A DNA stretch of 64,000 nucleotides from Tetragenococcus osmophilus. GTDB lineage: Bacteria > Bacillota > Bacilli > Lactobacillales > Enterococcaceae. The notes beneath the pieces are model-generated. The model saw only the letters and a list, made by a program, of their open reading frames with translations. It made no database searches and was not told the DNA's origin. The translations under genes and the position numbers were made by a program. The stretch is taken from positions 558,001-622,000 of the forward strand of contig NZ_CP027783.1 in assembly GCF_003795125.1 (NCBI RefSeq), written 5' to 3'. Below, piece after piece: positions 1-9,090 of the stretch. Numbering within the stretch: position 1 is the stretch's first letter; each line of letters begins with the position of its first letter.

Positions 1-94
1 CACCTTTTTTTTCTGCCGCTTTTTGCATATTTGCCACTAATAAACTTGTACTCATACCTGCTGCACAACACAACATAATTGTTGTTTCCTTCAT
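1..94 (-). CDS. PTS lactose/cellobiose-type EIIB component (partial, N-terminus only)
   Basis: Only the first 31 codons lie in the window; the gene runs off the left edge. The visible protein begins MKETTIMLCCAAGMSTSLLV, the phosphocysteine loop typical of PTS EIIB of the lactose/cellobiose family. One of the two Cys at residues 9-10 (by family pattern Cys10) would accept phosphate from EIIA and pass it to the sugar entering through EIIC. An AGGAG-type ribosome binding site sits about 7 bases before the ATG. It lies just downstream of a GH3 beta-glucosidase remnant on the same strand, so both probably belonged to a beta-glucoside use operon. The sugar cannot be told from this piece. Confidence 0.8.
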   Translation of the reverse strand, partial: MKETTIMLCCAAGMSTSLLVANMQKAAEKKG

Positions 95-132
95 GTAAAT
101 TCCTCCAAATAAATAAACTTATTATTCTCTTT

Positions 133-993
133 TTATTCCAAATAAAAATTTTCAGTTAACACATCACGACTATTAGGTCCAACAAAAACAGTAAAGTCTC
201 CTTTTTCTGAACCATAGCTCATATCTTTTCGATAAAATCTTAAGTCTTTTTCCGTAAGAACAAACTCAACATCGACTTTTTCGTGTGCAGGAATTTCTAC
301 TTTTTGATATTTTTTTAATTCTTTCATTGGACGCACGACAGAACCTACTTGGTCACAGACATACAGCTGCACAGTTTCGGTACAAGTTTTAGCTGAGTTA
401 TTGATAGCAGTGATAACAATCTTTAATTGATTTGTTAGTTTTAATTTGTTACTGCTTAAACGGAGATTTTCATAGTGTACATCACTATAATTTAACCCAT
501 AACCAAAAGGATATAACGGATCATTCGGTGCATCTTGGTATTTTGAAATAAATCGTCCAGAATGTGTGGAGCTATCCAATGGGCGGCCCGTTCGAAAATT
601 ATTGTAGTACATCGGCATTTGTCCTACTGTATAAGGAAAACTCATACTCAAACGCCCTGAAGGGTTCTTTTCACCAAATATAATATTTGCCAAGGCCCGT
701 CCACCCTCTGTACCAGGAAACCAGGCTTGTAAAATCGCATCAAATTGTTGCTGCTCTTTGGTTAATACTAGAGGGCGACCACTTATGGTTATCAAAATAT
801 TTTTCTTGTCCAGTTTTAGCATTTCATCTACAAAATCTTGTTGAGTTTTTGGCAAGGTTATATCGCTTCTACTCCCTGCTTCTCCACTTTGCATAGTATG
901 TTCCCCTAAAGCATAGATAATCACGTCTGCTTGCTTACCAAGTTCAACCGCTTGTTCTAAGTGTTGTTGTTTTTCTTCATCTGTAAAACTAGC
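133..993 (-). pseudogene. GH3 beta-glucosidase, C-terminal fragment truncated by an IS element
   Basis: About 286 codons of the C-terminal half of a family 3 glycoside hydrolase remain. Visible landmarks are the (A)DVIIYALGE segment, ITISGRPLVL, the AWFPGTEGG motif, NPSGRLSMSFP, and a fibronectin-III-like tail. Full GH3 beta-glucosidases are about 700-800 residues. Here the reading frame is cut where the left inverted repeat of the IS1380-like element begins (994), and the N-terminal catalytic barrel is not found beyond the element. The surviving ORF can start only from an internal GTG (about 924), so it is very unlikely to make an active enzyme. Together with the EIIB next to it, this suggests a decayed beta-glucoside operon. 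Confidence 0.8.
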
Positions 994-1191
994 CCTGAAT
1001 GATTTATAAAAATTTGTGGATAACGCATTCGACTGTTCAACGAGGTGACTTTGATGTTATTTTCCCTTTTTATCGCCGCTTTTGAATAAAGAATAGAAAG
1101 GGATGATCGAACGACGCTAAAAAAAGATAAAATTCTTCCTAGAGAATGAAAGCCAAGCCTTTTTTATCAAGAGGAAAAGGGGAAAAGTAAA

Positions 1192-2514
1192 CTAGAGATT
1201 CAATCGCTGAATTCGTGTAAGGACTTCCCAAAAAAGCGTGTTGTAAACATTCGTACTTGATAAGTGAATTTGCACTTGACGCGCGTGTTCTGTGACTTTT
1301 CCAGCAATATGAAATAGTTGAAAACGGATCGTGTCAATCACCGTCGTCTTTTTCTCTTGCGGAAAAGTCAGCTGTTTCATCAAGTGGATGATATTATAGG
1401 CGATAAAACTTAGGGCTAAGCGAACCTTATTCGCTAAAAAGGAAGGACTGTCCGTTTTATCAGCGAAAAATCCGGTCTTCATTTCTTTAATGAAGTTTTC
1501 CATATTCCCTCGTTTTTGATAGAGCTGAAAAATGGTTTGGGGCGAAAGATGAGCGAAATCGGTCACCACAAATTGAAATTCGGAAAAAAGTAAAGTTTCG
1601 GCTTTTCGAGTAGCCTTGATGGCTACTGTTCGAGATCGGTCCCAAGAATCTGCTTGATAAGCCATCTTAAAATATTGATGTTCGGACTTTGTGTAGTCCG
1701 TACCGTTGGTATATTGGACAAGATGTTGCGCATAATGAATCAACCGTACGTTATTTTTCAATTTAATCACATAATGGGCGCCTCGACACTCACATTGTTT
1801 ATAAATTTCCGGTTTGGCAAAGCCACTATCCCCGCGTACAAGCATTGTGGGATCACTCGAACGTTGTTGGTAATGCGCCAACATTTCTACGAGATAATCT
1901 TCGGCGTGGGTGGAGGTATAAGATTTGCCATGACGATGGCGAACATCTAATGCCAATCCGGTTAAACCTTCAAATGCCACAAATGGATGATACCCATTGA
2001 GGCCATAGTGGTAAATATATTCCCCTGCTTCTTGCTTTCCGTAAGTGGGACAACAGGTGGAATCCAGATCAAGCACGAGTTGTTGGCTGTTTTGCTGGTC
2101 CATGCCTAAATCGCCAAGTTTTTTCGCCACTTGTAATAGTTGATTAACATTTTCTTCTGTCAAGGTATGAAGCAAAGTAGACATCATAAATTGCGAACTA
2201 AGGCGTTCTTGTTTCAATGCTTCCTTAAAAAGGCGATCATATTGTAAGGTATTGGCGTCTCGGTCTCGAGAATAACCAGCGATCAATTGATATAGCCATT
2301 GTTTTACGACATCCAGCCATTCATGTTGGGCGAAGGCACGATACTCTGGAATATGAACGTATCGCGCTAACAGGGAATCAAAACGAATTTGATTTAGAAA
2401 CTCCGAAAGTAAGACGAGCCCCGCGTCATTGGTTAAGGTGCCACCGTCATTGGCGATCAAGATGGCTTTTTGCTTATTGAATGTAAGAGAATTTTGTTGT
2501 AAAGTGAAAGACAT
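1192..2514 (-). CDS. IS1380-family transposase
   Basis: A 440-residue DDE transposase. Visible landmarks are the N-terminal AILIANDGGTLTNDAGLVLL stretch, the first acidic region VLDLDSTCCPTYGKQE, the second LVRGDSGFAKPEIY, and a C-terminal YQKRGNMENFIKEMK with the final catalytic Glu, all typical of IS1380-type enzymes. I place the start at the ATG at 2514 (MSFTLQQ) rather than the upstream in-frame codon, because AAGGAG lies 8 bases before it. The start region lies inside a long hairpin that could hide the ribosome binding site. The gene looks intact, so the element may still be able to move. Confidence 0.88.
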   Translation of the reverse strand: MSFTLQQNSLTFNKQKAILIANDGGTLTNDAGLVLLSEFLNQIRFDSLLARYVHIPEYRAFAQHEWLDVVKQWLYQLIAGYSRDRDANTLQYDRLFKEALKQERLSSQFMMSTLLHTLTEENVNQLLQVAKKLGDLGMDQQNSQQLVLDLDSTCCPTYGKQEAGEYIYHYGLNGYHPFVAFEGLTGLALDVRHRHGKSYTSTHAEDYLVEMLAHYQQRSSDPTMLVRGDSGFAKPEIYKQCECRGAHYVIKLKNNVRLIHYAQHLVQYTNGTDYTKSEHQYFKMAYQADSWDRSRTVAIKATRKAETLLFSEFQFVVTDFAHLSPQTIFQLYQKRGNMENFIKEMKTGFFADKTDSPSFLANKVRLALSFIAYNIIHLMKQLTFPQEKKTTVIDTIRFQLFHIAGKVTEHARQVQIHLSSTNVYNTLFWEVLTRIQRLNL

Positions 2515-2574
2515 AAGAACGCACTCCTTATTGTTATGTTTCGTTGACTTTACAATAACACGAAGTGCGTTCTT
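2515..2574 (-). promoter_or_regulatory. Hairpin over the transposase ribosome binding site
   Basis: AAGAACGCACT (2515-2525) pairs perfectly with AGTGCGTTCTT (2564-2574), and the inner arms TTATTGT (2528-2534) and ACAATAA (2552-2558) extend the stem. The AAGGAG site of the transposase falls in this structure. A transcript entering from outside the element would fold and mask the start. One starting inside the loop would not. This is a known logic in other IS families; here it is inferred from the sequence only. Confidence 0.6.
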
Positions 2575-2679
2575 TTTGTACACCCAGAAGGTGAAGCAAC
2601 TAAACTTTTAGAAAAATGAGCATACCAATGATTGAATCATTCTTGGAAAAATTTATAAATCATTCAGGTAAACTTATAT

Positions 2680-2708
2680 AAAAAAGTAAAACCAACCCAT
2701 GGTTTTAC
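2680..2708 (-). terminator. Rho-independent terminator after the polysaccharide polymerase gene
   Basis: On the minus strand GTAAAACC and GGTTTTAC form an 8-bp stem with a 7-base loop, followed by TTTTTT. It lies directly after the stop codon at 2710 and before the IS end at 2668, and so closes the polysaccharide operon. Confidence 0.8.
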
Positions 2709-2709
2709 G

Positions 2710-3894
2710 TCAATATTTTCTAAACTTAATGTTCTGAACTACTAAACCTAGTAAAACCCAAAAATTAAGTTCAATAAGATAAGAACTACTTACAAATAAC
2801 GGTACAAGACCTAAACAAAGCCAAATAATTATTAAATCCCTTCTTGTTAGATCCTGTGTTTTCAAAGCAAATATTATCATAAATAACAATGTGAAAAGCA
2901 ATAAACAACCTATCAACACTCCAAAATGAGCAATGATTTCTAACAAAATATTATGAACATACACTGCCCCAGCATAGTTCCTATCTCCAGCAACCCCAAG
3001 TCCTATGATGGGATGTTTAGCAATCTCATGTAGGACATTTTTATATATAACATCACGTTGACTTAAGTGTAGACTTTCTTCCTGAAATAACCGTAAAGTT
3101 CTACTCTTTATTCCAAAATTATTCGAAAGAAATTCGTAACTAAGTTGTAAAATATCATCTATAAAAAAGACACTGAAAATAATTATGATTGCTAAAACTG
3201 AGTATATAAAAAACTTTGTGTAAGTTAGTTTTTTTAATTGAAACAAAAGTTTTAATATTATAAATATAAGGACACACAATATAGCACCCCTAGAGCCGAG
3301 TGCTAATATTACTACTGTGGAAACAACTACAAAAAAAAGTTTTACTATATTAAATTTATTAAATAGATCATTTAAAAAAAATATCAATGGCAATAGTGTA
3401 TAATACGAAAGACTCATGCTATACTCGCCTACAGTATTATTTTCTAAAAAAATTAAAATAGCTACAAAAAGACAAATAAAAAAAACAACCACACTAGTTT
3501 TTCTCATTATATTCATAAGTATGTTCTTATCTTCTAAACTATAAATATATATAAAAGTTGGTAAGCTAGTGAAAAAGAAAGGAAAAAGAGTATCGTTTAA
3601 ATGAATCCAATTTTCTGTAAAAACAAAATAGTTAGTAGCGTATATAACAATTCCAATAAAGTAAGTTATAAAAAAGAACATCTTATTCCTTTTCAAAACA
3701 GTAGGTAGAGCTACTACATAAAAAAAGCCTACTATTAGCTTGGAAAATAATTGAATCATACTACCAGCAGTTGTTTCCATTAAATTAAAATATATTAATA
3801 CTAAATATTGAGAAGTAAGCACAACAAAAGAAGACATTATCGCGATACTTATTTTTTTATCTCCAAGTGTAGCTTTCCCGTTCATAATTTCCAT
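2710..3894 (-). CDS. Wzy-like O-antigen/capsule polymerase family membrane protein
   Basis: A 394-residue integral membrane protein with roughly ten or more hydrophobic segments and a large loop near residues 255-310. The loop contains RDVIYKNVLHEIAKHPIIGL followed by a conserved HNILLEI-type motif. This pattern is typical of the O-antigen polymerase/ligase (Wzy, WaaL) superfamily, which joins lipid-linked repeat units outside the membrane. GGGAGG lies 5 bases before the chosen ATG. It follows the Wzx flippase gene after about 90 bases and is the last gene of the locus, so polymerase is the most likely role. Such proteins are very divergent, and ligase activity cannot be excluded. Confidence 0.72.
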   Translation of the reverse strand: MEIMNGKATLGDKKISIAIMSSFVVLTSQYLVLIYFNLMETTAGSMIQLFSKLIVGFFYVVALPTVLKRNKMFFFITYFIGIVIYATNYFVFTENWIHLNDTLFPFFFTSLPTFIYIYSLEDKNILMNIMRKTSVVVFFICLFVAILIFLENNTVGEYSMSLSYYTLLPLIFFLNDLFNKFNIVKLFFVVVSTVVILALGSRGAILCVLIFIILKLLFQLKKLTYTKFFIYSVLAIIIIFSVFFIDDILQLSYEFLSNNFGIKSRTLRLFQEESLHLSQRDVIYKNVLHEIAKHPIIGLGVAGDRNYAGAVYVHNILLEIIAHFGVLIGCLLLFTLLFMIIFALKTQDLTRRDLIIIWLCLGLVPLFVSSSYLIELNFWVLLGLVVQNIKFRKY

Positions 3895-3985
3895 ATTTTC
3901 CTCCCCAAGTATCCTTCGACACCTTAAATGTCGTCAGTTCGCTACTCTAAACGAGAACGCGAATAACATAAAGTACAAACAAGAT

Positions 3986-5404
3986 TCACTTACTTTTATT
4001 CTTTATGTAAAAAAACAACGGATTAACTTTTAAAAGTATTGTAAGTCCAAAATAAATCGTCATAGCAATTAATACTTGCACAATATTTGTCAAAGCTGAA
4101 GCCGACATATTTGTTGTCAGAAAACGAGTAACAACGCACATAATTAACCCTGACACAAAGTAACTACCTATTTTTCGTAAATCAAAATTAAATTCAGTCG
4201 CTTTAACAAACGATCTTGTTCGAACAAAGGTAACAAAAAATTCCGCGATGATCGTTGAAATAACAACTCCCCAGAAGCCAATTGTAGGTAATAAAATCAA
4301 GTTAGCAATAATATTAATAATCGCACCAATTATTACTGATTTATTATATTCGCCTATTTTACCTATTGGCATTAAGTATTGTCGCGATACAGACATGCCT
4401 AATGGCTTAATAACGATCAATACGGCTAGCCAAGGGATAACACTAATAATGAATAAAAACTGATCACCGAAAAACCAGGGTACTAACTTATCAAAAACTG
4501 TTAACATACCAAACATAATTGGGATTGAAAAAAACAATTGCAGGTGAATTGTTGTGTCCATCATTTGAATGATACGACGAGTATTATCTTTTGCGAAGAG
4601 ACCACTCATATAAGGCAACAACACAACATCTAATGTAGTAATAATAGTAGTAAACACATCATTTAACTGTAATGAATTTGTATAATAACCTACAGCAGCA
4701 CTACCTACAATTGCTCCTACTAATGTTTTATTTAAGTTGGTATACAACATAATGGCAACTTGAGGAATAAAGTACATAACTGATCCCTTAAACCGTAAAA
4801 GACTCCTTTTCAAAGAAACTCTCTCAAATATTATATATTTTTTTAAAAATGGCCATACAAAAGCTTGAGATAATAACATGCCAGAAGCTTGTACTAGTGT
4901 ATATAATAACGTGTCATTTTTATCATTTATAAAAGTAACAATAAGGAAAAAAGTTATAACTTGTACCGTTAAGTTACTCATACTTGTTTTTTTAAAATCT
5001 TCGATTCCCATAAAAAACCAAGAAACATCAAAAAGTACAGCAAAAATAGTTAACGATTGAACTGCATAAAAAATTTTATTATCCAGAAATAAAAAAACAA
5101 TTGAAAAATAAATAAATAGAAATAATATTGTAGCAAACGCCTTAAAAATGAAAATTTCCCAAAATGTTCGTGATACGTTTCCTTTTTTTGCCCAAACTAA
5201 AGCAATTGCTCGATTACCATAAAGAGTAATACCCAGCCCAGAAAATAAAACAAAGTATTGTGCAATGGAATGAGTATAGTTATATAAGCCGACGCCATCT
5301 GGCCCTAGAGCATTGGAAACAATTGGGATTGTAACAATCGGCATAATTATTTTTGCAAGTTGGAAAATTGTTTGATAAAAAAAATTCTTAGCTATATTCT
5401 TCAT
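3986..5404 (-). CDS. Wzx-type polysaccharide flippase
   Basis: A 472-residue protein with about 12-14 membrane segments, beginning with FFYQTIFQLAKIIMPIVTIP and VSNALGPDGVGLYNY, the N-terminal signature of the oligosaccharide flippase (MATE-like/PST) family. It should move undecaprenyl-linked repeat units from the inner to the outer face of the membrane. It starts 3 bases after the stop of the UDP-sugar dehydrogenase gene, so the two are translationally close. Polymerase and flippase side by side mark this as a Wzx/Wzy-dependent locus. Confidence 0.85.
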   Translation of the reverse strand: MKNIAKNFFYQTIFQLAKIIMPIVTIPIVSNALGPDGVGLYNYTHSIAQYFVLFSGLGITLYGNRAIALVWAKKGNVSRTFWEIFIFKAFATILFLFIYFSIVFLFLDNKIFYAVQSLTIFAVLFDVSWFFMGIEDFKKTSMSNLTVQVITFFLIVTFINDKNDTLLYTLVQASGMLLSQAFVWPFLKKYIIFERVSLKRSLLRFKGSVMYFIPQVAIMLYTNLNKTLVGAIVGSAAVGYYTNSLQLNDVFTTIITTLDVVLLPYMSGLFAKDNTRRIIQMMDTTIHLQLFFSIPIMFGMLTVFDKLVPWFFGDQFLFIISVIPWLAVLIVIKPLGMSVSRQYLMPIGKIGEYNKSVIIGAIINIIANLILLPTIGFWGVVISTIIAEFFVTFVRTRSFVKATEFNFDLRKIGSYFVSGLIMCVVTRFLTTNMSASALTNIVQVLIAMTIYFGLTILLKVNPLFFYIKNKSK

Positions 5405-5406
5405 TT

Positions 5407-6579
5407 TTAATTCTTCCCAAAAATATCTCTCGTATACACTTTATCTTTTACATCCAACAATTCTTCTTCCATCCGATTAGACACAATCACATCTGACACC
5501 ATCTTAAATTCCTCAAAGTCTTTAATAACTCTGGAGTTAAAGAAATCATCCGCATCTAATGAAGGCTCAAAAACAACGACTTCAATTCCTTTAGCTTTAA
5601 TACGTTTCATAATCCCTTGAATCGCTGATTGACGGAAATTATCCGAATTAGCTTTCATCGTTAACCGATAAATCCCCACAATTTCAGGTTCTTTAGCAAT
5701 AATTTGATCGGCAACAAAATCTTTTCTTGTACGATTCGCATCTACAATTGCGGTCATAATATTTTGTGGCACTTCTGTATAATTTGCTAACAATTGCTTC
5801 GTATCTTTTGGTAAGCAATATCCCCCGTAACCGAAAGAAGGATTATTATAATGGTTCCCTATACGAGGGTCTAAACTAACTCCTTCAATAATTTCTTTCG
5901 TGTCCAACCCTCTCGACTCCGCATAAGTATCTAATTCATTAAAATAAGCTACACGCATAGCAAGATAAGTATTGGAAAATAGCTTGATCGCCTCTGCTTC
6001 AGTAGGATGCGTAAGTAAAACATCTACATCTTCTTTCAGTACGTTTTCTTTAAACATTTGCGCTATTTCTCGGCCGCGGTCAGAATCTTCTCCTACAATG
6101 ATACGTGAAGGATACAAATTATCGTATAATGCCTTACCCTCCCGTAAAAACTCTGGGGAAAAGATTATATTATCTGTCCCAAATTTTGCTTTCGCATCTA
6201 AAGTATAGCGAACAGGGACGGTTGACTTAATGATGAATGTTGCATCTGGCCGAATCGCTAATGCTTTTGTAATCACATCTTCGACCGTTGATGTATTAAA
6301 ATAATTTTTCTTTTCGTCATAATCCGTTGGCGTAGCAATAATTAAATAATCAGCAGATTTTACCGCATCCTCAAAATCGGCCGTAAATTCAATGTTTAAA
6401 TCATCGCGCTGTAAAAACTCATGTACTTCTTGATCTTCTAAAGGCGAATTTTGCTGTTGAAGCATTCGAATCTTTTCTTCAACAATATCATATGCTTTTA
6501 CCTTTTCGTTTTGACTTAACAATAACGCATTAGCTAACCCCACATAGCCTAAACCAAAAATTGAGACTTTATTATCCAT
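5407..6579 (-). CDS. ugd: UDP-glucose (or related UDP-sugar) 6-dehydrogenase
   Basis: A 390-residue NAD-dependent dehydrogenase. The N-terminal Rossmann motif is [15 protein letters not shown]. The central region has [20 protein letters not shown], and the catalytic cysteine lies in [12 protein letters not shown] (about residues 250-261). It oxidises the C6 alcohol of a UDP-hexose to a uronic acid, giving UDP-glucuronate if the substrate is UDP-glucose. Length and motifs match the short streptococcal HasB-like form. AGGAGAG precedes the ATG. Its place in the locus implies that the polysaccharide contains a uronic acid; UDP-GlcNAc or UDP-GalNAc dehydrogenase is a less likely alternative. Confidence 0.88.
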   Translation of the reverse strand: MDNKVSIFGLGYVGLANALLLSQNEKVKAYDIVEEKIRMLQQQNSPLEDQEVHEFLQRDDLNIEFTADFEDAVKSADYLIIATPTDYDEKKNYFNTSTVEDVITKALAIRPDATFIIKSTVPVRYTLDAKAKFGTDNIIFSPEFLREGKALYDNLYPSRIIVGEDSDRGREIAQMFKENVLKEDVDVLLTHPTEAEAIKLFSNTYLAMRVAYFNELDTYAESRGLDTKEIIEGVSLDPRIGNHYNNPSFGYGGYCLPKDTKQLLANYTEVPQNIMTAIVDANRTRKDFVADQIIAKEPEIVGIYRLTMKANSDNFRQSAIQGIMKRIKAKGIEVVVFEPSLDADDFFNSRVIKDFEEFKMVSDVIVSNRMEEELLDVKDKVYTRDIFGKN

Positions 6580-6725
6580 TTAAATCTCTCCTATCCTTAT
6601 TACATGTTCTCATTGTTTTTTTAAAAAGCTTTTTTAAATAACAAAATTTACATTCAAATAACAATTGAAGTGTTTAATTACACAGTTACTATTTATAAAA
6701 GCTGATAAACCTCACCCTCTGTCGA

Positions 6726-7841
6726 TCAAGTATTCTCTAAAATCGATGTATAGATAGAATAATATTCGTTAATAATAGTTCCCCATTTAAAATACTTAGC
6801 TTTATCATAAGCGTTTCTTTCAAAAAAATTATAATTATTGAATATTTTAATTATGCTGTTAGCTATATCACTTATACTTTCGGGATCTACCGAATATCCT
6901 ACCGTCCCATTATTAAAGTATCCATCAAGTCCTTGTTTTCTAGCATAAATCACAGGTAACCCTTGGGTCATAGCTTCGATATAAGTGAGACCAAAAGTCT
7001 CAGTTATTGAAGGCATTACAAAAATTTGTGACTGTCTATATTTTTTTATGAGCTCTTCTTTATTTAAATAATTGATTCTCTCAACAAAACTGTATTTTTT
7101 CAATTCTTGTTCAATAGTACTTTCCAATGTTTTACCAATTACTACATATTTAAATTTATAACCATTATCATTTAACATTTTCACTGCTTTCGCTACGTTC
7201 AATTGGTTTTTTCTTTTAGAAACAAATCCCACAGTGGTTATCGTCAAAGTGTCATTTAGTGATAATTTTTTATCTTGTAACAAAGAATTTTCATGATAAA
7301 AGCTGTTAATTCCATTAGGAATGATTGCTGACTTCCTTCTAAGTTCCTCATGATACTTTTTCGGAATATATTTTTCTAATAGCTCCTCCAAGTAATTCTT
7401 AGACATAAAAACAATTTGAGAAGCATTCCTCAATATACGTATCCCTATCGTTCTCAAATATATTCTCTTTTTAAAAAATATATTCAAATCAGTATCTCTT
7501 ACAGCAACTATATACGGTTTATTCGTTAACTGGTTCATTTTGTATGCTAAATAGCCATTAGTAAATAAAGTATGAGCATGATATAGATCAAATTCATTAT
7601 GATCATATAAGTCTATAAAGTCTTTTAGAACCAATCTTTCTTTTAAAAGAAACACATAGCGTTGCCAATTGCGGAAGTTAAATCTTACATCAAGATTAGG
7701 AGCATCCATTTTAGTAAATGGTTTATCTTTTGCCCTAAAACAAAAAACTCTAAAGTTAATATTTTTAAGTTGTTGTTCTTTCATAAAATCTATGAAAAAA
7801 TTGTCAAAGTTAGAACATATATGGCAGATATTCATTTTCAT
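6726..7841 (-). CDS. Glycosyltransferase, GT-B fold (family 4 type)
   Basis: A 371-residue GT-B glycosyltransferase. The C-terminal half has GFVSKRKNQLNVAKAVKML, then FVMPSITETFGLTYIEAMTQ with the conserved E-x7-E nucleotide-sugar motif, and GLPVIYARKQGLDGYF. The N-terminal half contains YDHNEFDLYHAHTLFTNGYL, common to capsular GT4 enzymes. Its ATG overlaps the stop of the upstream glycosyltransferase by 4 bases, with AAAGGAG before it, so the two are probably translationally coupled. It would add one sugar to the lipid-linked repeat unit on the cytoplasmic face. Donor and linkage cannot be read from sequence. Confidence 0.82.
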   Translation of the reverse strand: MKMNICHICSNFDNFFIDFMKEQQLKNINFRVFCFRAKDKPFTKMDAPNLDVRFNFRNWQRYVFLLKERLVLKDFIDLYDHNEFDLYHAHTLFTNGYLAYKMNQLTNKPYIVAVRDTDLNIFFKKRIYLRTIGIRILRNASQIVFMSKNYLEELLEKYIPKKYHEELRRKSAIIPNGINSFYHENSLLQDKKLSLNDTLTITTVGFVSKRKNQLNVAKAVKMLNDNGYKFKYVVIGKTLESTIEQELKKYSFVERINYLNKEELIKKYRQSQIFVMPSITETFGLTYIEAMTQGLPVIYARKQGLDGYFNNGTVGYSVDPESISDIANSIIKIFNNYNFFERNAYDKAKYFKWGTIINEYYSIYTSILENT

Positions 7842-8995
7842 TTGTTCTCCTTTAAGAACACATTATTCCATTGTCGAATAATCCATTCTTCTGAAAATTC
7901 TCCAACAGTTGCCTTTTTATAAGAATTTAATGACATTTGCATTAAAAGGCCTCGATTTGAATCTAGTTTCGCTATCTTTTCATTCATAAAATTTATAATG
8001 TTATTATCAATATTTTTTTCTGAATAAATCGTCTCTTCTCTATTGTTCCAAACTTTTTTATTCGGCAAATTGTCCTCATCAAAAAAATAATACTTAGGCG
8101 TTGTTAAGTAACCATTATAACCATCAACTACCATCTCTGGTATCGCATATAAATTCGTCGAAATAACGGGCAAACCAGCTTTCATTGCTTCTAATATTGT
8201 TAAACCAAAGCTATCATCACTAGTGGGATGTAACAAAATATGATGATCAAAATAAACTCGCTCCAATTTATCATAGGTTAAATTAAATTCAATAAAATTT
8301 ATGTTAGAGGATTTTTCGATTGTTTCCCAAATTTCTTTATTTATGGAACGTTTATTAGAAATAATTGTTAAACTTACATATCTATTATTTATTTTTTCCA
8401 TTAGTTTAATTACTTCTAATCCACCCTTAGAAATAAATCTTTTCCCTTGTGCTATGTATATAAGCTTCAGTTTTTTTTGTTCTATTTTTTCTCGTAACAA
8501 TTCTTCTTTAAAAAAAGAATTTTTCAATACTAGAGGATAAATCGTTTCTAGTTTGAAGTTTGGTGCATCACCTACATTACAAAGTTTAGTAAATGTAGTC
8601 TCGCATGCCTTAGACATACAGCAGATTTCTAATAATCTTTTATTTTCCAAATGTTTTTTCAAAAATCGTCTACCTAAAAAAGACTCTCCTCTACCAATAG
8701 AGTAATGATAAAGAGCTGTTGGGTTCTCAAGATACAGAGCATAGGGTAATTTCGAGTCAACAAAACGGTTAAAACTAAATAAATAATCATAGTTAGTTTC
8801 TTTATTTTTGATTACTTGTGAAATGCCTAAAATATCAAATAATTTACTACGAATAAGTTTCGACAAAAGTTCTTTTTTTCTATTATTTATTTCATAAACC
8901 TTACTTTTTTGTATAAAATTGACAAAAAGTCTGTCATCGTTAAAAAGTGTGGTAAGAAATCCTCTTACATTACTAACTACACGTACTTTTTCCAT
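7838..8995 (-). CDS. Glycosyltransferase family 4 protein
   Basis: A 385-residue GT-B type glycosyltransferase. LKLIYIAQGKRFISKGGLEV marks the start of the C-terminal domain, and HPTSDDSFGLTILEAMKAGL with PVISTNLYAIPEMV is the nucleotide-sugar binding region. It overlaps the next glycosyltransferase by 4 bases. The region is very AT-rich even for this genome, as is common for the specificity part of capsule loci. The sugar donor is unknown. Confidence 0.82.
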   Translation of the reverse strand: MEKVRVVSNVRGFLTTLFNDDRLFVNFIQKSKVYEINNRKKELLSKLIRSKLFDILGISQVIKNKETNYDYLFSFNRFVDSKLPYALYLENPTALYHYSIGRGESFLGRRFLKKHLENKRLLEICCMSKACETTFTKLCNVGDAPNFKLETIYPLVLKNSFFKEELLREKIEQKKLKLIYIAQGKRFISKGGLEVIKLMEKINNRYVSLTIISNKRSINKEIWETIEKSSNINFIEFNLTYDKLERVYFDHHILLHPTSDDSFGLTILEAMKAGLPVISTNLYAIPEMVVDGYNGYLTTPKYYFFDEDNLPNKKVWNNREETIYSEKNIDNNIINFMNEKIAKLDSNRGLLMQMSLNSYKKATVGEFSEEWIIRQWNNVFLKENK

Positions 8996-9090
8996 AATTA
9001 TTCAATTCCCTTTAACAATTAATTTTATCAACAAAGTTTCTCGTAAACTTTGTTGTCTTTTCTCATTTACATAGGTATAAGTTCTCCTTT

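Larger units (their letters stand above)
994..2668 (-). mobile_element. IS1380-family insertion sequence
   Basis: The element is about 1675 bp and is bounded by inverted repeats starting CCTGAATGATTTATAAA, perfect over 17 bases at both ends. It holds a single transposase gene on the minus strand. The bases flanking the two ends (tagc on the left, taaa on the right) do not form a target duplication of the expected 4 bp. Its left side cuts a beta-glucosidase gene, while its right side is the end of the polysaccharide polymerase region, so the two flanks were not originally neighbours. This suggests deletion or rearrangement at the element. The family assignment rests on the transposase sequence and element size. 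Confidence 0.85.

Noticed and set aside
9029-9055. Hairpin CAACAAAGTTT...AAACTTTGTTG as terminator inside the polysaccharide operon
   Set aside because: There is no T run on the operon strand, so termination there is not supported; it may only be a processing or chance structure.
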